Below are positions 43,367 to 51,680 of a stretch of 64,000 nucleotides of DNA, in pieces. The DNA is from Micromonospora sp. U21. GTDB taxonomy: Bacteria > Actinomycetota > Actinomycetes > Mycobacteriales > Micromonosporaceae. Made by a program: the position numbers and the translations under genes. Numbering within the stretch: the first letter of the stretch is position 1; every line of letters begins with the position of its first letter. Location: the NCBI RefSeq assembly GCF_018070045.1, contig NZ_JAGPYK010000006.1, positions 273,874 through 337,873 of the forward strand, written 5' to 3'. Below the pieces are notes generated by a model. The model saw only the letters and a list, made by a program, of their open reading frames with translations, was not told where the DNA came from and did no database searches.

Positions 43367-44320
43367 TCAGCGTCGTAGCCGGATCTCGGCTGGTTCGCGG
43401 TCGCTGCGCAGTCCTTTCCATGAGGGGTGGCGCAACCGTTGGTCCGGCGTCCAGGACCGGAAGGTGACGTCGCCGACCAGCTCCGGATCGACCCAGACGG
43501 CGTGGCGGGCGTGTTCGCGCGGCACGGGGGAGCCGAACGGCGGGTCCGGTCGGCGTAGGGGGTCCAGACGCTGCTGGAGGTCGCGCAGCGCGGTCTGCGT
43601 GAAGCCGGTGCCGACGTGCCCGATGTAGGTCAACGTGTCGTCCGGGTCGTACATGCCGAGCAGCAGGGAACCGATCGTGCCGGCCCGCCTGCCGGCGCCG
43701 GGTTTGTAGCCGCCGACGATGACTTCGATGGTGTCGTTGAGAGGCACCTTGATCCACGCCGGCGAGCGGCGACCAGGGTCGTACGACGAGTCGAGCTGCT
43801 TGGCCACGACGCCTTCGAGGCCGAGGTCGGCGGCCGCGGTGGCCAGGTCCCGGCCGGCGTCGCCGGTCCAGGAGGGCGGCGTGTCGACGCTCTCCCCGCT
43901 CAGCTCCAACTGCTCCAGGGCGGTGCGCCGGTCGGTGTACGGCAGGGGCGTCAGGTCCCGTCCGTCGAGGTACAGAAGATCGAACACATAGAGCCGAACC
44001 GGAGTCGTGCTGACCAGTCCGGCGGACGGAGCGCGCACGTGCATCCGGTGCTGGAGCGCCGAGAAGTCGGGCCTGCCCTTGCCGTCGAGTGCCACGATCT
44101 CGCCGTCCAGAACCGCCTGACGGCCGGTCAGCAGCTGCCCGAGCTCGCCCAGCTCGGGATACGCGCGAGTGATGTCACGATCGTTGCGGCTGAGCAGCCG
44201 CACCCCGTCGGTGACGTAGCCGATCGCGCGTACCCCGTCCCACTTGAACTCGTACCCCCAGCCGGACCCGCCCGGCAGTGCGCCACTGGTCGCGAGCATC
44301 GGGCGCACGAGAGTCGGCAT
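43367..44320 (-). CDS. ATP-dependent DNA ligase (LigC/LigD-type)
   Basis: A 317-aa ligase made of the nucleotidyltransferase and OB domains only. The AMP-binding Lys lies in YEFKWDGVRAIGY (about residue 30), with VLDGEIVALDGKGRPDFSAL, a GLEGVVAKQLDSSYDPGRRS stretch and the OB-fold end. It resembles the stand-alone ligases and ligase domain of LigD used in end joining or other repair. No Ku or primase is adjacent. The ATG at 44320 has a GAGGTG upstream. Confidence 0.9.
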   Translation of the reverse strand: MPTLVRPMLATSGALPGGSGWGYEFKWDGVRAIGYVTDGVRLLSRNDRDITRAYPELGELGQLLTGRQAVLDGEIVALDGKGRPDFSALQHRMHVRAPSAGLVSTTPVRLYVFDLLYLDGRDLTPLPYTDRRTALEQLELSGESVDTPPSWTGDAGRDLATAAADLGLEGVVAKQLDSSYDPGRRSPAWIKVPLNDTIEVIVGGYKPGAGRRAGTIGSLLLGMYDPDDTLTYIGHVGTGFTQTALRDLQQRLDPLRRPDPPFGSPVPREHARHAVWVDPELVGDVTFRSWTPDQRLRHPSWKGLRSDREPAEIRLRR

Positions 44321-44423
44321 CCTGGACACACCTCGATCATGACCAACCTGAGGCACGGAGAGGGGACCTTCGGCCATTCCCGGTCCCGGCGGCCGGAACG
44401 GCGCCCACGGGATGGAGCAGTCG

Positions 44424-45032
44424 CTAGTCGCCGGCGGTCCCGGCCGTCGCCGGGGGAGCTGCTTCGGCGAGTGCGGTCCGGATGGTCTGCCGCAGGTGGC
44501 CGCCCGGGTGGTCGATCCAGTGCTGGACGGCGACGCGCAGGATGGCCAGGAAGGTCGCGGCCAGGAGGCGGGAGCGCAGCGCCACGTCGGCGCCGGTGAG
44601 CCGGTGTGCGAGGTCGCCGGCCAGTTCGCGCTCGATGGTGGTGTATGCCGCGACCTGGTGTGCGGCCAGGCCGGGGTGTCCGCGCAGCTGCCGGCGTCGG
44701 GTCAGCCAGGAATGGTCGCGATCGCCGAACGCCTCCTCGGTGAAGCGTTCGGCCGCCAGGCTCAGTGCCGTCCACGGCGGCTCGCTTGCGGGCCGCTCGC
44801 GGATCAGCTGCAACAGCCTGCGCAGGCGTGTGGTGTCGCCGTGGAAGAGCGCCTCTTCCTTGTTCGAGAAGTAGTTGGAGAACGTCCGCCGGGAGACGTT
44901 CGCGGCGTCGGCGATCGCCTCGACGGTCACGGCGTCGGGCCCCTGTTCGGCGGCGAGGCGTAGGGCCGCCTCGTGCAGGGCGAGGCGGGTGGCCGCCTTC
45001 TTGCGCTCCCGTAGCCCGGTGGTCTCGTCCAT
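44424..45032 (-). CDS. TetR-family transcription regulator
   Basis: A 202-aa repressor with an N-terminal HTH (ALHEAALRLAAEQGPDAVTV, ANVSRRTFSNYFSNKEEALF) and a helical ligand domain. It is divergent from a MarR/DHA2-pump operon, so it may control that pump. The start ATG 45032 follows a TACCCT -10 by seven bases, so it is probably leaderless. Confidence 0.9.
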   Translation of the reverse strand: MDETTGLRERKKAATRLALHEAALRLAAEQGPDAVTVEAIADAANVSRRTFSNYFSNKEEALFHGDTTRLRRLLQLIRERPASEPPWTALSLAAERFTEEAFGDRDHSWLTRRRQLRGHPGLAAHQVAAYTTIERELAGDLAHRLTGADVALRSRLLAATFLAILRVAVQHWIDHPGGHLRQTIRTALAEAAPPATAGTAGD

Positions 45033-45039
45033 CGCCCTC

Positions 45040-45045
45040 AGGGTA
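45040..45045 (-). promoter_or_regulatory. Leaderless -10 box of the tetR gene
   Basis: TACCCT on the minus strand is seven bases before the ATG at 45032. Confidence 0.5.
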
Positions 45046-45070
45046 CGTGGGGTGACGCGCTTCTCAACGT

Positions 45071-45117
45071 GCAAACTTGCCTAGTGCGCAAGATCGGGAG
45101 ATGCTTGCTTGAGGCAA
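45071..45117. promoter_or_regulatory. Cluster of TTGC/GCAA inverted repeats, probable MarR operator
   Basis: CTTGC (45076-45080) with GCAAG (45088-45092), and TTGC (45105-45108) with GCAA (45114-45117); a further GCAA at 45071-45074 also pairs with the TTGC at 45077-45080. The cluster fills the gap between the divergent tetR and marR genes. Confidence 0.55.
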
Positions 45118-45145
45118 CCAACCAACTCGCGCGTGGGAGCAGGAC

Positions 45146-45613
45146 GTGGACGACGCCGTTCGTGAACTCGGCCTTCGGCTGTACGACCTGGTGCGGAGTG
45201 TCCGGTTTCTGAGGCAGCGCCGGGCTGACGAGCGGCCGGCCGTTCCACCGGGTCTGGTCGGCATGCTCCTGCAGATCGACCAGCTCTCCAGCGGTTGCCA
45301 CGCCCAGGAGCTGGCTCAACGCACCCGGCTCGACCCGTCCACCGTCAGCCGCTCCGTCGCCGCCCTCGCAGCGCACAACCTGATCGAGCGGCGGCCCGAT
45401 CCAGCGGACAAGCGGGCGAGCCTCCTGGCGATCACACCCGCCGGCCGGGCCGCCCTGGCCGGCACCTACAGCTGGTACGGCGAGGTGCTCGAGCGGGCGC
45501 TCGCCGACTGGACTCCCGGCGAGGTGGACGCACTCAGCGCCGCGCTCGACCGGTTCACCCGCGACATCGACGTCGCCCTCGGAAACAACGACAAGCTGGA
45601 GGCCGCGCGATGA
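45146..45613 (+). CDS. MarR-family transcription regulator
   Basis: A 155-aa winged-helix regulator: the HTH at residues about 55-85 (HAQELAQRTRLDPSTVSRSV), the wing at IERRPDPADKRASLLAITPA, and helices for dimerisation at both ends. It overlaps the downstream pump by four bases and probably represses the pair in the absence of a drug-like ligand. The start GTG has GGAGCAGG upstream. Confidence 0.9.
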   Translation: MDDAVRELGLRLYDLVRSVRFLRQRRADERPAVPPGLVGMLLQIDQLSSGCHAQELAQRTRLDPSTVSRSVAALAAHNLIERRPDPADKRASLLAITPAGRAALAGTYSWYGEVLERALADWTPGEVDALSAALDRFTRDIDVALGNNDKLEAAR

Positions 45614-47253
45614 GCGCACCCACCACCACGACCGGCGCTGAGCCGATGACCCATCGGCAGACCCTCGAGGCGCTCAGCGGCCTGCTGCTGGTGCTCTTCG
45701 TCGCGATGTTGAGCAGCACCGTCGTCTCGACCGCGCTACCGAAGATCATCGGCTCGCTGAACGGCTCGCAGAACCAGTACACCTGGGTGGTCACCGCGAC
45801 CCTGCTCACCGCGACCGCGACCACCCCCATCTGGGGCAAGCTGGCCGACCTGTTCAACAAGAAGCTCCTCATCCAGGTCGCCATCGTGGTCTTCCTGCTG
45901 GGCTCCGTCGTTGCCGGCTTCTCGCAGAGCGCCGGCCAGCTCATCGCCGCCCGCGCGTTCCAGGGCATCGGGGTCGGCGGTCTGCAGGCCCTCGTCCAGG
46001 TGGCGATCGCCGCCATGATCCCGCCGCGCGAGCGGGGGCGCTACAACGGCTACCTCGGCGGCGTCATGGCGGTCGCGACGGTCGGTGGCCCACTGCTCGG
46101 CGGCCTCATCGTCGACACGTCGTGGCTCGGCTGGCGCTGGTGCTTCTTCGTCGGCGTGCCGGTCGCCGTCATCGCGCTGATCCTGCTCCAGGCCACCCTG
46201 CACCTGCCGACCCTGCGGCGGGAGAACGTCAAGATTGACTACCTGGGCGCCAGCCTGATCGCCGCCGGCGTCAGCGTACTGCTGATCTGGATCTCCTTCG
46301 TCGACGGCTCGTTCGCCTGGGCCTCCTGGCAGACCGCGGCCATGGTGGGCGGCGCGCTCCTCCTGCTCGCCCTGGCGGTCTGGGTCGAGTCGCGGGCGGC
46401 CGAGCCGGTCGTCCCGCTCAACATCGTGCGCCAGCACACCACCGCGCTGGCGATCCTCGGCAGCCTCGCGGTCGGCATGGCCATGTTCGGCGGTGCCGTC
46501 TTCCTCGGCCAGTACTTCCAGATCGGCCGCGGCTACAGCCCGACGGAGGCAGGTCTGCTCACCATTCCGATGATGGCCGGGGTCCTGGGCTCCTCGATCG
46601 TCGCCGGGCGGCTGATCACCCGGACCGGGAAGATCAAGCCGTACATCGTCGCCGGTTCGATCATCCTGGTCGCCGGGTTCGCGCTGCTCGGCACCATCAA
46701 CCACGAGACGTCGCTCATCCTGGTCGGCGCCGCCATGTTCATCGTGGGCACCGGCGTCGGCATGACCATGCAGAATCTCGTTCTCGCCGTCCAGAACACG
46801 GTCTCCCTCAAGGACATCGGCGCGGCGAGTTCCAGCGTCGCGTTCTTCCGGTCGCTCGGCGGCACCATCGGCGTCTCGGTGCTCGGCGCCGTCCTCGCCC
46901 ACCGGGTCACCGACCAGATCACCCACGACCTCGCCGCCGCCGGGATCCCCGCCTCCGGCAGCGCGGGTGGCAGCAGCAACCTCAACATCACCGCGCTGCC
47001 CGACGGGATCCAACACATCGTCCGGGCCGCGTACGGCGACGCCACCGGACACATCTTCCTCATCTCCGCCGCCATCGCGGTGGTCGGTGTCATCGCCGCG
47101 CTCCTGCTCAGGCCGGTCACCCTGCGGACCAGCCTCGACCTGCCGGACAGCGCCACGTCTGCGGCCGTCGCCGCCGACGCGGTCGACGGCGCTCCACCCT
47201 TCGACCAGGTGTCCGTCGACGCCGCACCGAACGGGACGACCGACCGGCGGTGA
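45610..47253 (+). CDS. DHA2-family MFS multidrug efflux pump
   Basis: A 547-aa, 14-helix drug:proton antiporter. The first helix ends with MLSSTVVSTALPKIIGSLNG, the family motif C-like GGVMAVATVGGPLLGGLIVD lies near helix 5, and the C-terminal tail is hydrophilic. Its ATG overlaps the marR stop, so the pair is an inducible efflux unit. Which compounds it exports is unknown. Confidence 0.93.
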   Translation: MSAPTTTTGAEPMTHRQTLEALSGLLLVLFVAMLSSTVVSTALPKIIGSLNGSQNQYTWVVTATLLTATATTPIWGKLADLFNKKLLIQVAIVVFLLGSVVAGFSQSAGQLIAARAFQGIGVGGLQALVQVAIAAMIPPRERGRYNGYLGGVMAVATVGGPLLGGLIVDTSWLGWRWCFFVGVPVAVIALILLQATLHLPTLRRENVKIDYLGASLIAAGVSVLLIWISFVDGSFAWASWQTAAMVGGALLLLALAVWVESRAAEPVVPLNIVRQHTTALAILGSLAVGMAMFGGAVFLGQYFQIGRGYSPTEAGLLTIPMMAGVLGSSIVAGRLITRTGKIKPYIVAGSIILVAGFALLGTINHETSLILVGAAMFIVGTGVGMTMQNLVLAVQNTVSLKDIGAASSSVAFFRSLGGTIGVSVLGAVLAHRVTDQITHDLAAAGIPASGSAGGSSNLNITALPDGIQHIVRAAYGDATGHIFLISAAIAVVGVIAALLLRPVTLRTSLDLPDSATSAAVAADAVDGAPPFDQVSVDAAPNGTTDRR

Positions 47254-47272
47254 CGTCGGGGCCGTACCACCC

Positions 47273-47306
47273 GGGGCCGCCGCCGTCTTCGGACGGCGGC
47301 GGCCCC
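47273..47306. terminator. Perfect 15-bp TTCG-loop terminator
   Basis: GGGGCCGCCGCCGTC (47273-47287), the loop TTCG, and the exact complement (47292-47306). It separates the ends of the efflux gene and the convergent unknown operon and can serve both. Confidence 0.85.
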
Positions 47307-47322
47307 GATCTGCCGCCGCGCT

Positions 47323-50100
47323 TCACGCGGGCTCCGGATTGAGTTCGGCTCCCGTCTGCAGATAGATCAGCGCCGTCGGCGTGGAAACCTCCCAGGGTTC
47401 GTCGACGGCGACCTCGTCGCCCGGGCGGTCGAGGGCGTCGCCGATCAGGTCCTCGATCGGTGGGTACGGATTCCTGCCATCCCGCCAGGGACGTGGGGTC
47501 AGCGCCGGGATCTGCGAGGTTTCCAGGTACGTCCCGACCGCGTGCTCGTATCCGGCGCGGACCGGCACCGTCACCCGGGCGGCTCCGGCCTGCAGGAACG
47601 CCTCATGGACCGGATCGGAGCTGGTCCGGGTCCGTAGCGTCGTCCACCTTTCCCGGCCGGCCCACTGGTACGGGTAGAACAGGTAGACCATGTTCTCCCA
47701 TTCGAAGAGATCCTCGCCGAACTGGATCTGGTCCGCCTCCGCGGTGATCTCGAGGCGGTTGATGCGGGGGGCGTCGTCGGCCGGGAAGGTCAGACTGCCG
47801 AACTGGTCGAACTCGTGGCCGAAGAGCACGCTCTGGCAGGCCCGCTTCAGTTCCAGCTGTTCGACCCGCCGGTTGATCTCGGAGGGCTGCTCCGAGCGGT
47901 ACGCCGCGCGGGCCAGCCGGAGGCGTTGGTCGTTCTCGTAGGCCGCCAGCTGCGCCAGGTAGCTGGCCCGGATCGTCTCGTACGCGCGCAGCCGCCAGGC
48001 CTCGTAGGCGGCGTCGGTGCGTTCGCAGCGCACCCGCACCACGACCGTGAGGCCGCCGCGCTGGTCGGCGCTGATCCCGACGGGCAGCGGCCCGGGGAGC
48101 ACCTGGTCGAGGCGTACGAGGCTCTCGCCGTCGGTGGTGTCGTTGTCGGTGACGCGGTTCTCCCCGATCGCGATCTGCACGGCCTGCGGCGGACTGCCCT
48201 CCTCAGCCGTGTACTCACCGTCCTCCAGCCCCCACGTGGTTGTCACGTACGCCTCGGTCGCCTGGTAGCCGGTCGGCACCATGACCTCACCGACGTACGA
48301 GCTGTAGCCCCATTCGGGCTGGGACTTGTCGGTGGAGTTCTGTGCGTAGTCGAACGGCCGCGCCGGCGGGTCGGCGAACGTGAGGGTGGCTGACACCTCC
48401 TCCTCGGGTGGTGGTTCGACGCCGACCACGTCCCAGCGCGCGGCCTTGTCGGCGTAGTTCTCCTCGTTGAGGTCGGCGACGTCGAGGAACCAGCCGGCCG
48501 GCTTGGCGACCGCGCCCTCGTCGGTGGTCTGCTGCGCCAGGTGGACCAGCACGGCGGCCGGCTCCGGCAGGATGAACTGGAGCAGCAGCCGTTCGCCGTA
48601 GTTGTAGACCTGCGCCTGGTCGACCTTGGTGAGCCAGCGGTAGACGCCGGTGATGTTCGCCGACCCGCCGGCGTTGTCGAACCGGTGATCGTTGGTCTCG
48701 GTCACCCGGGTCGTGCTGGTGATGCTGCGGCGCTCGGACACCTCGCTGCGCAGCAGCTCGGAAGCCCGCTCGGTGAGCGTCTTGGAGTACGAAACGGCCG
48801 AACTCATGCTGCTCGCGGTGGTTGTGGACCGGTCGGCGTTGATGTCGACGCCGGCCTGGACCGGGCCGAAGCCGCCGGAGACGCTGACACCCAGCGACAT
48901 CGAGGTGCTCTGGGTGGCCGCGGTGGTGAGCGCGCGGTCGAGGCTGTTCTGCTCGGTGGTCTCCAACTCCTGGGTGGTCTCGGCGATCGACTGGGTCGAC
49001 GTGGTGACCGACTCCCGGGTGCTGGTGTCGACCACGTGGGTGCGACCGCGTACCTCGCTGGCCAACACGTTCTCCAGATGCGAGATGTCGCCGACGTCGT
49101 AGCGCAGGTGCACGGTGCGGATGACCATGAGGTCGCCGCGGCCGGCGACCCGCGCCTGCGCGCTCAGCACGGGTACGCGGGGCGGGATGTATTCGACGTC
49201 GTCGTCGATGTCGACGGGTCCGCCCTCGACCAGCCGCCCCGTCGGGTTGGCCCGCCGGTCCGCCCGCCGGCGGGCAGCCTCGCGTTCGCTGTCGAAGAGC
49301 TTGCGGAGGGTGCGGAGTTTGGCGGTGGCCGGCACGCCGAGTTCGGCGGACGCGCGGGACGTCGCCTCGATGGCCGGGCCGAGGTCGGCGAAGCCGGCCG
49401 CCTGGACGTCGGCGAGGGTCGGATCCGGGCTACCGGTGACGCGTGCCCGGTCGAGCAGACGCCCCGCGTGGATGACCAGGTCGGCGAACTGCTTGGCAGT
49501 TCCGACGTCGGAGTCGGCCTGCGCGGCCGGCTTCGGTGCGGGCGGAAGGTCCAGGTCGCGGGCGCTGATCAACCGGCGGACCAGGCAGGCGTCCTCGGCG
49601 GCGCTCCGGGCGAGGCGGATCAGCGTGATGCCGCGCAGCAGGCGCACGAGAACGGCCGACGCGGCACCGCGCGGCCGGCCCAGGAACCGACCCAGAGCCG
49701 TCATGTCGACGCTCCACCGGGTGAGAGCGGCTACGGCGCCGCCGAGCTGTTCCCCGGACATCTGCCGCTCGGCCGCCCACTCACCGATGACGCGGCGCAG
49801 CTTGCCGACGGTGAGGCGCGAGTCGACGGCGGCGCGCCGCACCAGCGCCAGTGCCAACCGCCCGAGGTCCTCGAGACGGTCGTCCCGCTCCTTGCGGCGG
49901 GCGGCGTACAGTGCCTGGGCCTGCTCAATGTCGCGGTTGGCCAGCGCGTTCCTGACCGGCGGCGACCAGTCGTCGCGGAAGTCGAGGACCGGTCCGACGG
50001 TCTCCGGTCCGGTGGTGCAACTGCCGTCCTCGGTGTCCGCGGGGTCGCCCACGCGGCGCAGCTGCACGAAACGGAGCGTGGCCTCTGGTGTTGCCGGCAT
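47323..50100 (-). CDS. Large protein of unknown function with a Ser/Thr-rich beta-hairpin-like segment
   Basis: A 925-aa protein, third in the three-gene operon. Residues 50-300 are mostly helical. Residues 325-345 (IRTVHLRYDVGDISHLENVL) look like a conserved motif. Residues about 355-465 are strikingly rich in Ser and Thr in an alternating pattern (STRESVTTSTQSIAETTQEL, MSLGVSVSGGFGPVQAGVDI), of the type found in membrane-inserting beta hairpins. A conserved-looking GVYRWLTKVDQAQVYNYGER follows, then beta-rich domains to the C-terminus. There is no signal peptide and no transmembrane helix. GGAGG lies eight bases before ATG 50100; longer in-frame starts reach 50652 but would overlap the preceding gene. 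I do not recognise a family. Confidence 0.85.
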   Translation of the reverse strand: MPATPEATLRFVQLRRVGDPADTEDGSCTTGPETVGPVLDFRDDWSPPVRNALANRDIEQAQALYAARRKERDDRLEDLGRLALALVRRAAVDSRLTVGKLRRVIGEWAAERQMSGEQLGGAVAALTRWSVDMTALGRFLGRPRGAASAVLVRLLRGITLIRLARSAAEDACLVRRLISARDLDLPPAPKPAAQADSDVGTAKQFADLVIHAGRLLDRARVTGSPDPTLADVQAAGFADLGPAIEATSRASAELGVPATAKLRTLRKLFDSEREAARRRADRRANPTGRLVEGGPVDIDDDVEYIPPRVPVLSAQARVAGRGDLMVIRTVHLRYDVGDISHLENVLASEVRGRTHVVDTSTRESVTTSTQSIAETTQELETTEQNSLDRALTTAATQSTSMSLGVSVSGGFGPVQAGVDINADRSTTTASSMSSAVSYSKTLTERASELLRSEVSERRSITSTTRVTETNDHRFDNAGGSANITGVYRWLTKVDQAQVYNYGERLLLQFILPEPAAVLVHLAQQTTDEGAVAKPAGWFLDVADLNEENYADKAARWDVVGVEPPPEEEVSATLTFADPPARPFDYAQNSTDKSQPEWGYSSYVGEVMVPTGYQATEAYVTTTWGLEDGEYTAEEGSPPQAVQIAIGENRVTDNDTTDGESLVRLDQVLPGPLPVGISADQRGGLTVVVRVRCERTDAAYEAWRLRAYETIRASYLAQLAAYENDQRLRLARAAYRSEQPSEINRRVEQLELKRACQSVLFGHEFDQFGSLTFPADDAPRINRLEITAEADQIQFGEDLFEWENMVYLFYPYQWAGRERWTTLRTRTSSDPVHEAFLQAGAARVTVPVRAGYEHAVGTYLETSQIPALTPRPWRDGRNPYPPIEDLIGDALDRPGDEVAVDEPWEVSTPTALIYLQTGAELNPEPA

Positions 50101-50114
50101 GGCCGATCCTCCAG

Positions 50115-51680
50115 TCAGAGTTGAGGCAGGTGCAGCGCGGTCGGCATGCCGTAGCCGTCGACCTGGCTGTTGAGCCGTTGCGCGAGCCGGTTCCAGGCCG
50201 CCGCCGCCTCGGGTGTCGAGGCCAGCGCCGCCTGCCATTCGTCGTCCTGAAGGGCCGCCATGAGGTCGGCCAGGGTCCGCTGGTCGAACGCGATGACCGG
50301 TTCGGTGGCCCGGGCGATGTCGGTCAGGGGAAACGGCTCCATGGTCGCGCCGGAAGGGACGATGAAGTCCTGTGCGCGCGCCGCATGGTCGTAGGCTGCT
50401 TCTTCCGCCACGGTCGGGACCACCCGGTTGCCCCAGCGGTCGAGCCGCGTGGTGCCGCCCATCATGCGCCCGGCGTAGACGTCGGTCAGTGCGTGGTCCC
50501 GTGGGGAGAGCAGTTGCAGGTTGCCCGGCTCGCACGCCCCGGTCAGCATGGACAGCCGGCTGATCCAGAAACCCTCGTCGAGCTTCTTGCGCAACGTCCG
50601 GACCCAACGCTGCATCTCCCTGTCGAACCGTTGGGGCCGCGAGTGCTCCCACTCGTAGACGCGGATGGACACGTTCCGCGCCGACGGAAGCCGCATGGCG
50701 GTTTCGAACAGCTCGTCTCGGGACAGTCGGTAGTACGGATCCCGGCCGTAGCGGCTGCGCAGGTCCAGTGGGTCTCCGCGCGGGCGGGTCGTGTTACGGC
50801 CGTGGTGGTCCCACAACCGCTGGAGCTCGGCGTTGTCGACGGTCAGGATCCGCTCGTCCTCCAGCCGGGCCGAGAGCTCCCACCGTGCCTGCTCGGCGGT
50901 CCGGGCGCTGGGCGGCCCCGTCTTGAACGAGAAGCGGTAGATCGGCGCGTCCCCGGTAGAGATCATGTGGGCGATCTGCACCTCGGACATCAGCAGATCG
51001 GGGTCGTAGTCCCAGGCGTGCACCTCGTCGTAGCTCCGGACGTTCAGCTCCCGGAACAGGTCCGGACCCCGCGCGGTCAGTGGGATCTCCCGGTCCCAGA
51101 CCCGCGACGCCAGCACCATGCCGATCGAGCGGTGGCCGCGGCTGGTGACCACGCCTCCGTACGCCGGGTAATGCAGGTCCGGGCCGACCGGAGCGTTCAT
51201 CGGCGTGACGTTCAGGTCGTCGGGCACCTCGACGTGAAAACCCTCGTGGTATCGGTATGAGCCGTAGGACACGCCGCCGTCGAAGGGTGTCGGGACCGTC
51301 CTGAAGCTGCCGTAGGCGCGCCGCAGCGCGTCGACGTAGCGTGCGGGATCCGATGTGCGCAGCAGCGTCGCGGACGCCTCGCCGAGCAGCGCGTCGACGA
51401 CACCGTGCAGGAGCGAGCCATGGCCTCCGCTGGCCAGGAACCCCTCCATCGTCAGGGTCGGGACGTCCCGGCGCGCTGTCTCGAAGGCGTGCTGCAGGAA
51501 GCCGGACCGGAAGCAGACGCCCGACGGGTCGATGAGCTGTCCGGCGTCGCGCAGGAAGGCGGGCGCCGCGATGTCCTGCCGCAGGAGCGACCGGGCCTGT
51601 GGGGTCATGCGCTGGAGCTGGCCCAGCAGCGCGAGCCGCTCCGGTACGGACAGGCCGGCGCGGGCCGGCGGGCGCGTCAT
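50115..51680 (-). CDS. Unknown 521-aa protein, middle gene of the operon
   Basis: Starts with four bases of overlap with the first gene (ATGA) and ends 14 bases before the third, so the three are one transcript. The first 60 residues are helical and basic (PERLALLGQLQRMTPQARSL). The remainder is mixed alpha/beta with many aromatic and His residues (SYGSYRYHEGFHVEVPDDLN; DEVHAWDYDPDLLMSEVQIA; SIRVYEWEHSRPQRFD). I see no catalytic motif, signal peptide or membrane segment that I can name. The frame, codon use and coupling all support a real gene. Confidence 0.82.
   Translation of the reverse strand: MTRPPARAGLSVPERLALLGQLQRMTPQARSLLRQDIAAPAFLRDAGQLIDPSGVCFRSGFLQHAFETARRDVPTLTMEGFLASGGHGSLLHGVVDALLGEASATLLRTSDPARYVDALRRAYGSFRTVPTPFDGGVSYGSYRYHEGFHVEVPDDLNVTPMNAPVGPDLHYPAYGGVVTSRGHRSIGMVLASRVWDREIPLTARGPDLFRELNVRSYDEVHAWDYDPDLLMSEVQIAHMISTGDAPIYRFSFKTGPPSARTAEQARWELSARLEDERILTVDNAELQRLWDHHGRNTTRPRGDPLDLRSRYGRDPYYRLSRDELFETAMRLPSARNVSIRVYEWEHSRPQRFDREMQRWVRTLRKKLDEGFWISRLSMLTGACEPGNLQLLSPRDHALTDVYAGRMMGGTTRLDRWGNRVVPTVAEEAAYDHAARAQDFIVPSGATMEPFPLTDIARATEPVIAFDQRTLADLMAALQDDEWQAALASTPEAAAAWNRLAQRLNSQVDGYGMPTALHLPQL

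Noticed and set aside
45736..47052. 438-codon minus-strand frame opposite the efflux pump
   Set aside because: Shadow of the 14-helix pump; no hydrophobic segments or motifs of its own.
48541..50124. 527-codon plus-strand frame opposite the 925-aa gene
   Set aside because: The minus-strand gene has a ribosome site, operon coupling and protein-like composition; this frame has none of them.
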